NCBI GenBank assembly: GCA_012934845.2 | Contig: WNNJ02002672.1 | Location: 62,001 to 126,000 of the forward strand | Length of the DNA stretch: 64,000 nt | Direction: 5' to 3' | From: Pomphorhynchus laevis | Taxonomy: Eukaryota > Acanthocephala > Palaeacanthocephala > Echinorhynchida > Pomphorhynchidae | Shown here: positions 42,791-52,429 of the stretch, in pieces | Layout: each line of letters opens with the position of its first letter | Numbering within the stretch: position 1 is the first letter of the stretch | Notes under the pieces: generated by a model | What the model saw: the letters and a program-made list of their open reading frames with translations, nothing else | Told to the model about the DNA's origin: nothing | Database searches by the model: none | Translations under genes and position numbers: made by a program

Positions 42791-43680
42791 ATCGTCTGCC
42801 TAAGACGTCATCTAATGGCATCTCGGCGTGCGCGGCTGCTACCAAACTGATCGACGAGGAACTCCGGGGGCAAATCGCGGCTAAACTGGTAGCTTCACCG
42901 CTAGCAGCCTGGCCAGATATTGCACTCGGGAAAGTTATATTTCTTCCAAAGTGTCAATGTGTGTCAACGGCTAAGGACACGAGGCCAATCACCATATCCA
43001 ATAATATGGTGATGATCTATGAGAGCTCTGGCAAGATACCTGACTCGCCACTACGAGTCGCGTGGATTGTTGGGTGACCACATTCACGGGTTTCGTAGTG
43101 GTAGGGGAACTGTAAAAGCAGTCAGGGCGTTGCAGGGTTTTCTCATCAAGGATACACGGCCGGCGCTACTGTATTCTCTTAAAGTGTCTGCAGTCTTTGA
43201 CAACATTACACTCGACTCAGTAATGGAAACGTTGAGAAGAGTTGTTCCACTGAACATTTTGCGTCGAGTGTGGGTATTTTGGAGAGCAGAAGCTTCATCT
43301 AGAAGACGACAAGGGTCGCTTATTCAGGGGTATTCCTCAAGGGTCCCTTTTATCGCCAATCCAACAAAGGGCGTCTTGGATAGACTTTTGGATAGAAGCA
43401 CCAGTGGTACTATCTATGCGGACGATATATCGCTGGTGTTTAAAAGAGATTCCTTGTCTGACAGGAGATTCGAACACAGAATGAAATCTGTGGTGAATGG
43501 GATTGCTAGACGCCTGTCTAAGTTCGGTTTTTTGTGAAACTCAACGAAAAGCAATTTCATTCAATACAGATTTCGCAAAGCAAGACGCCATACTAAATTA
43601 TTTGATGCTCTTGCGGGGAATCGGAAGAGATAAATAAGCATACTGGGATCTGTATTCGAATCCAGGCTGCACTAAATATC
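42790..43680 (+). mobile_element. LINE reverse transcriptase fragment, plus strand
   Basis: The region encodes GISACAAATKLIDEELRGQI, ALGKVIFLPKCQ and KDTRPITISNNMVM, then (43019-43537) GDHIHGFRSGRGTVKAVRAL, VSAVFDNITLDSVM, RRRQGSLIQG, YADDISLVF and NGIARRLSKFGF. These are non-LTR RT blocks in order with an intact YADD, although the block before it has lost its usual PQGSxLSP form. The piece ends near 43600. The clade resembles R1/Jockey-type elements. GC content is clearly higher than in the flanks. Confidence 0.7.
43019..43537 (+). CDS. LINE RT palm (partial)
   Basis: 172 residues from RALARYLTRHYESRGLLGD to the frame end. HGFRSGRGTVKAVRAL is the template-binding block, FDNITLDSV corresponds to the first catalytic aspartate block, and GTIYADDISLVFKR holds the active site. 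The first 20 or so residues are not the natural start, since RT sequence continues upstream in another frame. Confidence 0.65.
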   Translation: MRALARYLTRHYESRGLLGDHIHGFRSGRGTVKAVRALQGFLIKDTRPALLYSLKVSAVFDNITLDSVMETLRRVVPLNILRRVWVFWRAEASSRRRQGSLIQGYSSRVPFIANPTKGVLDRLLDRSTSGTIYADDISLVFKRDSLSDRRFEHRMKSVVNGIARRLSKFGFL

Positions 43681-43684
43681 AGGC

Positions 43685-43966
43685 ATGGCAAAATGTTTTA
43701 AATTAGTAAAAAAAAGTATAAAGTTGTTCTGGCGTGCAAGACGTTTAAATGTCACTCTGAATAGTTGTATAGTAGTGCTCAATGCTTTTGTGTTAAGTGG
43801 CCTATACTTCTACTCAAATTATCGTCCACCAGAACAACGTTATAGATTTTTAGAAAGGCTTCTAGAATTAATTAAAAAAGAATTTAATAATGATGAATAT
43901 TTGAAAAATAACTTAATTAAAAGATATGTAAAGTTTTATAATGTAAAAATAAAAATTTTTGAATAA
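43685..43966 (+). CDS. Small ORF with one hydrophobic segment, unassigned
   Basis: 93 residues: basic start (MAKCFKLVKKSIKLFWRARR), a hydrophobic stretch at about 25-45 (SCIVVLNAFVLSGLYFY), then a charged helical end (RYRFLERLLELIKKEFNN). It may be the C-terminal remnant of the LINE directly upstream or a chance frame. No homologue is recognised. Confidence 0.2.
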   Translation: MAKCFKLVKKSIKLFWRARRLNVTLNSCIVVLNAFVLSGLYFYSNYRPPEQRYRFLERLLELIKKEFNNDEYLKNNLIKRYVKFYNVKIKIFE

Positions 43967-44334
43967 TTTTAATTTTTTTGAATGAATTTAACTTACTTTG
44001 TTTTTGTGTTTAATTTAAAATCTTATGTAAATCATTTGTTGTATCAAAAATGAAATAGAATTTTATTGTTATAATGTTGTTTTATTTATTTTTATCATTG
44101 TTTTTACCATCACAAATCCGGAAAGAAAAATAATTACGACAGTCAAAAGACAAATGCTCCCCGTAGACGGGTTTGCAGAAGAGTGCATATGGGCGTTAAT
44201 ATTTACTTAACATAAATTTAGCGTTCATTGGTAATCAATGTTTTTTACTTTAATAAATTCTTAAAAAAACATTATAATTTTATGAAGATGCTAACAGAGG
44301 TCAGTTCGTGGAGCACGAACTGCTCGACCGCGTC
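43967..44334. other. AT-rich spacer, no gene seen
   Basis: Intron 1 sequence between two LINE scraps. 44120-44200 has higher GC without a readable gene. Nothing else is recognised. Confidence 0.45.
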
Positions 44335-45245
44335 TTACTCTAATAAACCATTGCATATAGAGTAGCCAGGAAAACGTTTTTTGACAGAAACATCTGCTAG
44401 ACGCTCCCAGCTCGCCCTCACACAACGTTTGGGTTTACCAGGCTTGTATAGCATCCGGTCCTGCCCTCGACATTTACTAACTACAAAATAGTGATTGGTT
44501 GACAGCTCAACTGGTCTATTCACACGAGTGTCCAGAACATAATGTCGCAGATCAGATGAAACGATTACAAAATCGATCATTAATCTTTGACTAAGAGAAT
44601 CCTGATGTCATGTGCATCTATGATCTTCTTACGTTCAAACATGGTGTTGGTTATGCACAAATTGCTACGAGAACAAAAGTGCAATAATTTAACACCACTC
44701 GCATTCAGATCGGAGAGTTCGTTCCTCCCGAACATCATCTTCCAAGTGCTACTGTCGCTACTAAGCTGAGCATTGAAGTCACCCATTTGAACAAGGAAAT
44801 CTCCAACAGGAGTACTATTAAGCAGATCCTTAAGATCTTCCACGAAGGCTGCGTATTACGTGATAATGCTGGCAGCATATGAACACACAACAGTTATACC
44901 CTTTCCCTCTTTGACTATGTCTCAGAGATGCCAGTCTTTTGTTCACTGACATAAACCTCTCTGCCACGAACGACAACAAAGGAGTTGTAAGTATCTATAC
45001 ACCCGCATATCGTTGCTTTCCGTTGGTAACTCCCGAACAGTGCAAGGTCCAACCGCGATCCAAAAGTTTAGTTCCAGTTTCAGAATAGTGAAGAGAAGTC
45101 ATTCCGACTATTTCAAGACCGAAGCGAACCATTTCTTCAACTAAACAGGTTCTTTCACCGCCAGCAAGATGATATTCCACGTTCCTAAATGAAGGCTAGT
45201 CCGCTTTGGATGTTTATGCCTCTTTCGCTGTCTCCGTACAACTGC
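44335..45245 (-). mobile_element. RTE-type LINE endonuclease fragment
   Basis: Three minus-strand pieces in order match the APE-like endonuclease of RTE elements: 45240-44995 (SLHLGTWNI, LVEEMVRFGLEIVGMTSLHY and LLDRGWTLHCSGVTNGKQRY AGV), 44843-44580 (VGDFLVQMGDFNAQ, FGRNELSDLNASGVKLLHFC, LCITNTMFERKK) and 44580-44335 (MIDFVIVSSDLRHYVLDTRV, ELSTNHYFVVSK, KPGKPKRCVRASWERL). The catalytic GDFN is kept; the final SxDH motif reads STNH, and the frame is interrupted, so it is inactive. No RT remains. Confidence 0.8.
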
Positions 45246-45768
45246 CTGGTCACACGGCAAGACGCGGTGGAGCAGTTCAATATTTTATCAATATTTTGAG
45301 TTTTTAATGTTATAAAAAAGACCTTTCCAATTTTGATCAAACGCAAATTTATTTTTAGTTTACGTTATTGTTGTTACAACAACAAACATTTGGTCACAAA
45401 GAAGCTTAACCAGAAGGTTTGTTGCTAAACCTTCGTCGGCAAAGTTTGTGCTTTCTCTATCATTTTACTCCACTAAATAAATAAGTATTTCTAAACAACA
45501 AAAATTTCACATTTTTTGATCATTTTTTTTATTATTTTTTGCATTACGGATCGTTTGATAAAACGATCCGTAATGTGTTGTCTAGCAACACATTTAATAT
45601 TGATTTTATTCTTTCAGCAATTAATTTTTAGATATGATGCAAATTCAATCTCACGTTTTATTTTTATTTTAAAAATTAAACGTATCGTTTGTCTAATGAT
45701 AAAAATAAATAAATTAAATAATTAAACTTATCTGAAAAAATAATTTTGTTATTAAGAGGATGCCAGTT
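45246..45768. other. Intron segment with two adjacent hairpins
   Basis: At 45542-45575 CATTACGGATCGTTT and AAACGATCCGTAATG form a perfect 15-bp inverted repeat around GATA. It is followed at once by GTGTTG-TCTAG-CAACAC (45575-45591). The rest is AT-rich without a gene. Confidence 0.7.
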
Positions 45769-46132
45769 TAATCAAATCAGCTAACTGAGTCTACGTATTT
45801 AAAATAATTATAAACTAAACAAAACATAATAATGCTAAATCAAAATTTAATAATTAAATAATAAAATTAATAATTGTTTTTAGATTTTCTATAATTTAAA
45901 TCAAGTTAAAATAAAAAATTGAAATTTAAAATAAACGTCATTTTTATGAATTGACTAATAAATAACAGACGTTGTATCAGAATAAGAATTAGAGGTTATC
46001 AGAATAAACTGCTATGCAATCAGGTTTCGGCCACTAACTCCTCTACCCAACATGGTAGCGGGGCCAAATACATGCTAATGATGTATTTCCTCTGATAAAA
46101 CTATCTAGTATCTTATTCTAATACAAAGTATA

Positions 46133-46474
46133 TTATTTATTATCCATCCATAAAAATTTGCCACTTAAGAGTTTAAATTTATTCTTTATATTATTGTGTT
46201 GATTTATATATTTTACTATTTTCTGCTTGATGTTATTTTTATAGTAACCTAGTTTAAAATATGTATCTATTAAATTATTTAAATGATTTTGAAGAAAGCC
46301 AATATCATTACATATTGTTGCAATTCTTAAAATTTCATTATTTAATGTATTATATTTTATATTATATGGTATGCATGAATGCTCATGCAAAAATATGTTT
46401 CTTGTAAATTTAAATATGTCATCTTTACGATATAAATTAATAGTAGTTTTAGTTAATGTTAATTTAATGTTCAT
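46133..46474 (-). CDS. Naiad-like PLE RT C-terminus
   Basis: 113 residues from MNIKLTLTKTTINLYRKDDI to the conserved end FKLLSGKFLWMDNK and stop. The same C-terminus occurs at 51700-52050 and 36918-37255. No endonuclease follows; the tail begins immediately after the stop, confirming that the nuclease of this family is not C-terminal. Confidence 0.75.
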   Translation of the reverse strand: MNIKLTLTKTTINLYRKDDIFKFTRNIFLHEHSCIPYNIKYNTLNNEILRIATICNDIGFLQNHLNNLIDTYFKLGYYKNNIKQKIVKYINQHNNIKNKFKLLSGKFLWMDNK

Positions 46475-47976
46475 ATCTAGATATACACCTTCTTTATCAT
46501 TAATATTGGTTTTGTTAATAATAAGGCTTTCTGGATAAATTTGTTCACAAATTGAATTAAAATTGTTAGAGTTAAATACACATATATCATCAATATATCA
46601 AAACATATTTCATATCTTTGTATAATTTAGGTTTACTTTTTACACAGTTATGAACGAATTCATATTCTATAATATGAATTTGCATAATAATATGAATCAT
46701 AATATGCTTAAAAACAAGTTAGCTATAATTGGGCTACTATTACCACCTATTGGAACACATTTTACTTGTCTAAATATAGATGTCCCTACTTTTTAATAAT
46801 TCTGATTTATCAAAATATTTAAGAATTCTAATAATTCAATTTTATCTATTTTAATTTTTGTTAGATATGCGTTATATATGTATATCTTTTTCTGAATATA
46901 AGATTAATTAATTTTTCTAATACATCTTTAATATCCTCTACATCTAGATTTGTATAAAGAGTACTAAAATCGTATGTATTTATATTATGAAAATTTATTC
47001 CTTTTGTCTGTTCTAAAAATTCTTTTGTAGAATTAATACTGAAATAGTGTATTATACCAGTATTAATTTCGATTACCCTACAATATTTTTTGAAGTGTGC
47101 TTTAATTAATTTAAGTTTTTTATTCATATAAACAGAAAGAGGTTTTTATGTGCATTGAAAAGCACGACATATGAACCTAGGTTTTATTAGATTTTTATGT
47201 AATTTTGGAGTTCCAATATAATATAGGTATAGTTTTATTATCTGATTCAACCTTTATACCCTTTTTATCCATTATAGAACAGTGACTTGTAATAATTGTT
47301 TCTAAACTCAACTCACTACGTTCATATGTTGGATTTACATTTAAATCATTAGAATTAACCTCTTTCATTAGTATATCATAATAAAGCTTTTTGCATATGA
47401 AGACAAAGTTATTACTAGCTTTATCAATAGTTGCTTATTATATAGTTATCCTTTAATTTAGTAAGTTCTGTATACATATCTTTATTAATTTTATCTTTCC
47501 TTTTATAATTGTTTGTTATTTTCATTTTTTCTCAAATTTCATCTAATATATAAGTTTTCCAAACGTTTATCTTTGATGTATTTAAGTTTCCACTATTAAT
47601 CAGCTTACCAAAGTAAGCTTTTAAGTAATTATATAACGAATTTTAAATTTAATTATTATTTTATATCTTTTGCGGGAACCATTTTTAATAAAGAACCATT
47701 TAATAAATATTTATACTTTTTGATTAAAAAATATTAATACCTTTTTTAATCAAAATAAAAAAATTAAATTAAAAAAATTAAAATCCTTTATCAAAATTAA
47801 GACTTTTGCTATCGCATTCAGTTTCTATAAGTTTTTTAAAAATATTGTTACATATTGATTTCAATTCTTTATTATAATTTAAAAATTTCGTCCTAATAGC
47901 GATATCAACTTATACCTTATTTTGGGAATATATTTATTAAATCTGACCCTGATATTTCTTTATTTTTAGAATTATT

Positions 47977-48270
47977 TTAAAGTCCGGCTATATTTATGTT
48001 ATCAATACATTTATTAATGAAGTTTATGGTTAATGTATATTTTCTATTGTTATTATTTACATTTATTGTACGATTATAGTATTTTGTATTACAATAACTG
48101 TCTATTATACAACTTAGCCTATCATAGTCGTTAATTAATTTTTGATTTATTGAACATATGATATCTTTAGAAAAACTTCTTATATTTACATAAAGATCTT
48201 TTAGCTTATTATCACTTAAAAGTTGTTTTAATATTTCTAATTGTTCATTTATATGCATATCTTTTTTCAT
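47977..48270 (-). CDS. Naiad-like PLE helical linker
   Basis: 97 residues (KKDMHINEQLEILKQLLSDN to INKCIDNINIAGL) nearly identical to residues 58-150 of the frame at 40570-41034. It lies between the GIY-YIG part and the RT N-terminal region. No known domain is recognised. Confidence 0.65.
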   Translation of the reverse strand: MKKDMHINEQLEILKQLLSDNKLKDLYVNIRSFSKDIICSINQKLINDYDRLSCIIDSYCNTKYYNRTINVNNNNRKYTLTINFINKCIDNINIAGL

Positions 48271-48620
48271 ATTTTTAAGTTTATTTTTTTATTCCTTTTA
48301 TCACCATGACTTCTTGGTTTGCGTTTAACCGGATTATTATAATATAGTTGTTTATTATGTATTATACTACTTCTGCCAATTCCTTGTACCACGTCATTCA
48401 ATCCTAATGGGTACATGGAATTAAGCGTTTTAATCCAAAAATCTTCTTTTTCTAATAGTTTTTGATTTAATATTGAAATGTTTTCTTCGATAATATGTTC
48501 TAAAATAAATAATTTACAGTTTTTAATATCATGTCCTATTAATCTCATATGTTTATGAAATATAGTTTGACTATTATGCTGTATATTATATATGTGTTGC
48601 CTAAACCTAGTTTTTAACAT
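48267..48620 (-). CDS. Naiad-like PLE GIY-YIG domain, C-terminal part
   Basis: 117 residues: LKTRFRQHIYNIQHNSQTIF with the conserved arginine and histidine of GIY-YIG nucleases, HKHMRLIGHDIKNCKLFILE, then NQKLLEKEDFWIKTLNSMYP LGLNDVVQGIGR. The opening VVYLIQCTCGLPY of the fold is read upstream in another frame (about 48680-48640) and the residues that would give the YIG half are disturbed. Confidence 0.75.
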   Translation of the reverse strand: MLKTRFRQHIYNIQHNSQTIFHKHMRLIGHDIKNCKLFILEHIIEENISILNQKLLEKEDFWIKTLNSMYPLGLNDVVQGIGRSSIIHNKQLYYNNPVKRKPRSHGDKRNKKINLKI

Positions 48621-48830
48621 TTGATATGGTTTTCCTCTTTATATGGCAATCCACATGTGCATTGTATTAGATACACTACACCTACGGTATTGCATTTACA
48701 ATTATTATTAATATTTAACGAAAAACATTTGTTTGTCTTATTACTTACAATACAATTATTATTTATAACATCACAAACTATACAATTTTTATGTTACATT
48801 AAAAAGATCTAAAATTAAAATCATTAGTAC

Positions 48831-49247
48831 TTACGTATTTTTCCAATATGGTTGAGTACATGTAACTTTTAAGTCATAATTTTTAACGTTGCTTTTTCGG
48901 TGTCGCCACCTAGTTTAGATGACTCGGACTAAACTTACAAAGGGCCATCCAGCAGCATCTGACAGGTAGCTGCCCTGCTTAAGCTGGTTGCAGGCTGGAT
49001 CAAGATACATAAAGATCAACCACCTTCACTCCTAATTTAATTAATGGTTCAAAATGTAACGAATACATGGGGACGTTACACGTTTTTATGTGAATTGAGA
49101 CTGTATAGTAATATTTTAGCCAATGTTATTTTCCAACTTATACAGTATTTCATCAGTGCTAAAGAAATTTCTAAAACTGTCAAATTAAAAAAATTATATT
49201 TTAATATCTTAAAATTTGATTTTGAAATTAAATGTTTAAATACTTAC
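48831..49247. other. XPC intron 1, donor side
   Basis: Between the PLE and exon 1. 48890-49010 has balanced composition (GTGTCGCCACCTAGTTTAG, GCAGCATCTGACAGGTAGCT) and may be a scrap of another element, but no domain could be read. The 70-residue plus-strand frame at 49044 is unlikely to be real. Confidence 0.4.
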
Positions 49248-49412
49248 TGTGGGTAAATATTTCGGTTTTCTTTTTGTGTAATTACGTCGTTTTGAAGTTC
49301 GTTTTCTCTTCAAAGGAGGTAGATTACTTTTAAACACATATTCATCTTCATTCTCATTTTGACTCATATCATCATTATAGTGGATTGCAATACTGCGAGA
49401 ACGCAGCTTCAT
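49248..49412 (-). CDS. XPC: XPC/Rad4 exon 1: basic N-terminus
   Basis: ATG at 49412-49410 opens 55 codons: MKLRSRSIAIHYNDD, an acidic patch (NENEDEYVF), then a strongly basic run with PPLKRKRTSKRRNYTKRKPK that looks like a nuclear localisation signal. The donor ACA|GTAAGT at 49248/49247 is near consensus and in phase 0, as exon 2 needs. With the other three exons it gives 1620 nt (539 residues and a stop) without a frame conflict. Linking this exon to XPC rests on strand, phase, position and the nuclear character of the peptide; the segment itself is not conserved enough to identify alone. Confidence 0.6.
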
Positions 49413-49539
49413 CTGAAGGCAGATGACAATACATTTTATTTATTATTATAGATACATCGACCAAGTCGGAAATAAAAAAATTAATAAAGAGACAAAAAAG
49501 AGAAATCAAAACAGTAAATCAGTTAAAATGTGTCCTGAT

Positions 49540-50800
49540 TCGCTTTTTGAAAATTTTGAAGTTGTTGCGCAGACTATATGTGAAGGCACGTTTTTCCACG
49601 TTTCGTTGATTCCGTCAACGATCATATCGCAACTCGTCTTTAGACGTATCCTACGTTTCAAGGAATGATGATGACATAGAAGAACAGATTAATTCCTTAG
49701 GTTAAAGATATGTAGGCAAGGGTACTTTGTATCGGACAGAGACCGCCAAGCAAACACCAAATCAGCTTCTCTTAGCGAAAATTCTACTAATTGGACCCCT
49801 AAAATCTTAAGTCTATCAAGATATACAACATTTCGTAACGAGGGTACAAGATCAGGGAATTTCTCAAAACTGTTCCACGTTTCGTTGATACTGTTACTGA
49901 TTATAGCGTAACTCGTCTTAGAACGTATTCTAGTTTTAAGGAAAAGTGATGACCTCGAAGAATATATGAATTCCTTAGATTAAAGATATGTCGACAAGGG
50001 TACTTGGTATCAGACAGAGATCTATTGATCTATCTAACATTCTGTAACGATAGTACAAGATGTTTGGCTTTCCTCAGAACTTACTCATATAGGTCCAATT
50101 CACCTCTTAGTTAATGGTATGTCACTGGAAAGGCGTACAGTATGTGACTGCATATAACTGTATTGAAAATAACGCGGAAGCATTTAGCGTCAAGAGTACC
50201 GATGGATTTACGCAGTATACCTAGTAGGCAACTGGCTTTAAGTGTAATTAACATAACCAAGTGATTTGAGGTCACTAGATACGATGATGCCTGAATCAGT
50301 CGTTTTTGATGCAGTTTTGATTGCTACACGTCTATAGAGTATGAAGGAACATGTTTATCAGATTTAAGGTGAAGATGAATACATTTGTCTGGATTAAGCA
50401 GTAAGCATTTATATCGTAAGAGGTATCATTTATTCTTGTAATAGGTCAATGTCTGTTATGTCGACAGCTGTCCACCACATCTTATAGTCATTTGTGTTCG
50501 AACTGAGTAGCTATTAGATAATACACCAGGAAGATCGTTTATATAAACAGTAAGCAGCAAAGTACTCTGAACAGAACCTTGAGGGACTTTCTTTGAAAAT
50601 GGAGCCAATGTTAACATATATTCATGATTTTTACAGCAGTAATACGTTTAGTGAGGAATAAGCGGATCCACTCTAGAAGTGAACCACTAACACCACGTTT
50701 GTTAGATCGTCAAGAAAAATACTCTGAACTACTCCATTGAACGCCTTCGACAAATCGAAGGATAAAGTAGCGAAGCAAGTGCATAATTAAATTAGTTATG
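49540..50800 (-). mobile_element. LINE RT and C-terminal fragment with a tandem duplication
   Basis: On the minus strand, 50780-50540 encodes KAFNGVVQSIFLDDL, WIRLFLTKR and KVPQGSVQSTLLLTVYINDL PGVLSN, the RT blocks before the active site. Further on (50110-49900) come LDLYE, VLRKAKHLVLSLQNV, SDTKYPCRHI and LRNSYILRGHHFS, the typical C-terminal connection region (xxVQRRATKLVP, YRRLRGDxI). This last part is present twice, at about 49545-49745 and 49870-50025, with divergence. The frame is broken repeatedly. It starts about 130 bp from the XPC start codon, on the 5' flank of the gene. Confidence 0.65.
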
Positions 50801-51090
50801 AAATATTATGACATTCTTTCCCTCTAGATTAATAATCTTCAGATACATAGTCTTTAAAGTAGGATGGCTTATTTGTGAGACTTCTAAATGGGAATTGTAT
50901 ACGATCAGTACTTTGACTATCCGACGCCAGCTCGTTATCATATTCAGTAAACTCGTTGTGCTTTCACGAATTCGAATCTTTTCCCGGATCACACGTAGTA
51001 ATGTTTGCCTTTTTGTTGAAGCGTGATCTGACATGTCAGTTGGATCTTCATGAATGTCAATATGAGGCGCATTTGAGCTGCAATTATATT
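50801..51090. other. Spacer between LINE and PLE
   Basis: About 290 bp with no recognised element. It opens with a 24-bp sequence (50790-50813) that recurs at 55927-55950. The coding frame that starts at 50956 only becomes PLE sequence after about 51100. Confidence 0.45.
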
Positions 51091-52050
51091 GTTCCTTCCG
51101 ACTTCGAAATTAATACTGGTATAAAACACTATTTCAGTATTAATTCTACAAAAGAATTTTTAGAACAGACAAAAGGAATAAATTTTCAAAATATAAATAC
51201 ATACGATTTTAGTACGCTTTATACAAATCTAGGTTTAGTAGATATTAAAGAAGCGTTAGTAAAATTAATTAATCTTATATTCGGAAAAAGATATACATAT
51301 ATATGTTATAATAATTATAACGCCTATCTAACAAAAATTAAACCATCAAATAAATATAAATATATGGATAAAATTGAATTAATAGAATCCTTAAATATTT
51401 TGATAAATCAAAATTATTTAAAAGTAGGGACATCTATATTTAGACAAGTAAAAGGTGTTCCAATGGGTGGTAATAGTAGCCCAATTATAGCTGACTTGTT
51501 TCTAAGCTTTATAGAATATGAATTTGTTCATAACTGTGTAAAAACTAAATCTGAACATAATAAATATATGAAATATATGTTTCGATACATTGATGATAAA
51601 TGTGTATTAAATTCTAATAATTTTTATTCAATTAGTGAGCACATTTATCCAGAAAGCCTTATTCTTAACAAAACCAATATTAATGATAAAGAAGGTGTAT
51701 ATCTAGATATGAACATTAAATTAACATTAACTAAAACTACTATTAATTTATATCGTAAAGATGACATATTTAAATTTACAAGAAACATATTTTTGCATGA
51801 TCATTCATGCATACCATATAATATAAAATATAATACATTAAATAATGAAATTTTAAGAATTGCAACAATATGTAATGATATTGGCTTTCTTCAAAATCAT
51901 TTAAATAATTTAATAGATACATATTTTAAACTAGGTTACTATAAAAATAACATCAAGCAGAAAATAGTAAAATATATAAATCAACACAATAATATAAAGA
52001 ATAAATTTAAACTCTTAAGTGGCAAATTTTTATGGATGGATAATAAATAA
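51090..52050 (+). CDS. Naiad-like PLE RT, long open palm and C-terminus
   Basis: About 320 PLE-derived residues: INTYDFSTLYTNLGLVDIKE (first catalytic block with D), MDKIELIESLNILINQNYLK, KGVPMGGNSSPIIADLFLSF, FRYIDDKCVLNSNNF (active site with both aspartates), EGVYLDMNIKLTLTKTT, NIFLHDHSCIPYNIKYN, and the C-terminus GYYKNNIKQKIVKYINQHNN to KFLWMDNK. The open frame extends upstream to an ATG at 50956, but those first 45 residues come from unrelated flank. Confidence 0.8.
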
Positions 52051-52410
52051 TATACTTTGTATTAGAATAAGATACTAGATAGTTATTTCAGAGGAAATAC
52101 ATCATTAGCATATATTTGGCCCCGCTGCTATGTTGGGTAGAGGAGTTAGGGGCCGAAACCTGATAGCATAGCAGTTCCCCCTGATGACCCTCTAATTCTT
52201 ATTCTGATACAACGTCTGTTATTTATTAGTCAATTCATAAAAATGACGTTTATTTTAAATTTCATTTTTTTAACTTGATTTAAATTATAGAAAATCTAAA
52301 AACAATTATTAATTTTATTATTTAATTATTAAATTTTGATTTAGCATTATTATGTTTTGTTTATTTTATAATTATATTAAATACGTAGACTCAGTTAGCT
52401 GATTTAATTC
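51095..52410 (+). mobile_element. Naiad-like PLE, RT palm to 3' tail, plus strand
   Basis: Starts abruptly within the RT fingers (FEINTGIKHYFSINSTKEFL) and continues without interruption to the stop after WMDNK at 52050, then the complete tail (52051-52405) ending ACGTAGACTCAGTTAGCTGA. This is the best open RT palm of the family in the window. The 5' truncation at about 51105 follows 290 bp of unrelated DNA. Very few differences from the 46133-47127 copy suggest recent activity of the family. Confidence 0.85.
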
Positions 52411-52429
52411 ATTTGGATCGCATTATTAG

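Larger units (their letters stand above)
45769..48830 (-). mobile_element. Most complete Naiad-like PLE copy (GIY-YIG before RT), minus strand
   Basis: On the minus strand, 5' to 3': a cysteine-rich segment (48800-48690; KNCIVCDVINNNC, then NKCFS and NNNCKC); the GIY-YIG start (VGVVYLIQCTCGLPY, 48680-48640) and the rest of the nuclease (LKTRFRQHIYNIQHNSQTIF, 48620-48300); a helical linker (48270-47977); LSLLGR-like linker end (about 47930-47860); RT N-terminal region (47640-47200); RT fingers/palm (47127-46620, ending at an IDD active-site block near 46590); RT C-terminus to WMDNK (46474-46133); and the full tail (46130-45775) ending TCAGCTAACTGAGTC in the complementary sense. It carries several frame changes and is inactive. 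A nuclease upstream of RT is the permuted order described for Naiad/Chlamys PLEs. Confidence 0.8.

Noticed and set aside
48640-48700. Selenocysteine (in-frame UGA) in the Naiad-like protein, known from some Naiads
   Set aside because: I saw frame disturbance rather than a conserved in-frame TGA, and no SECIS element could be recognised.
49044-49256. Plus-strand 70-residue ORF near XPC exon 1
   Set aside because: AT-rich, overlaps the exon 1 donor on the other strand and has no recognisable domain.
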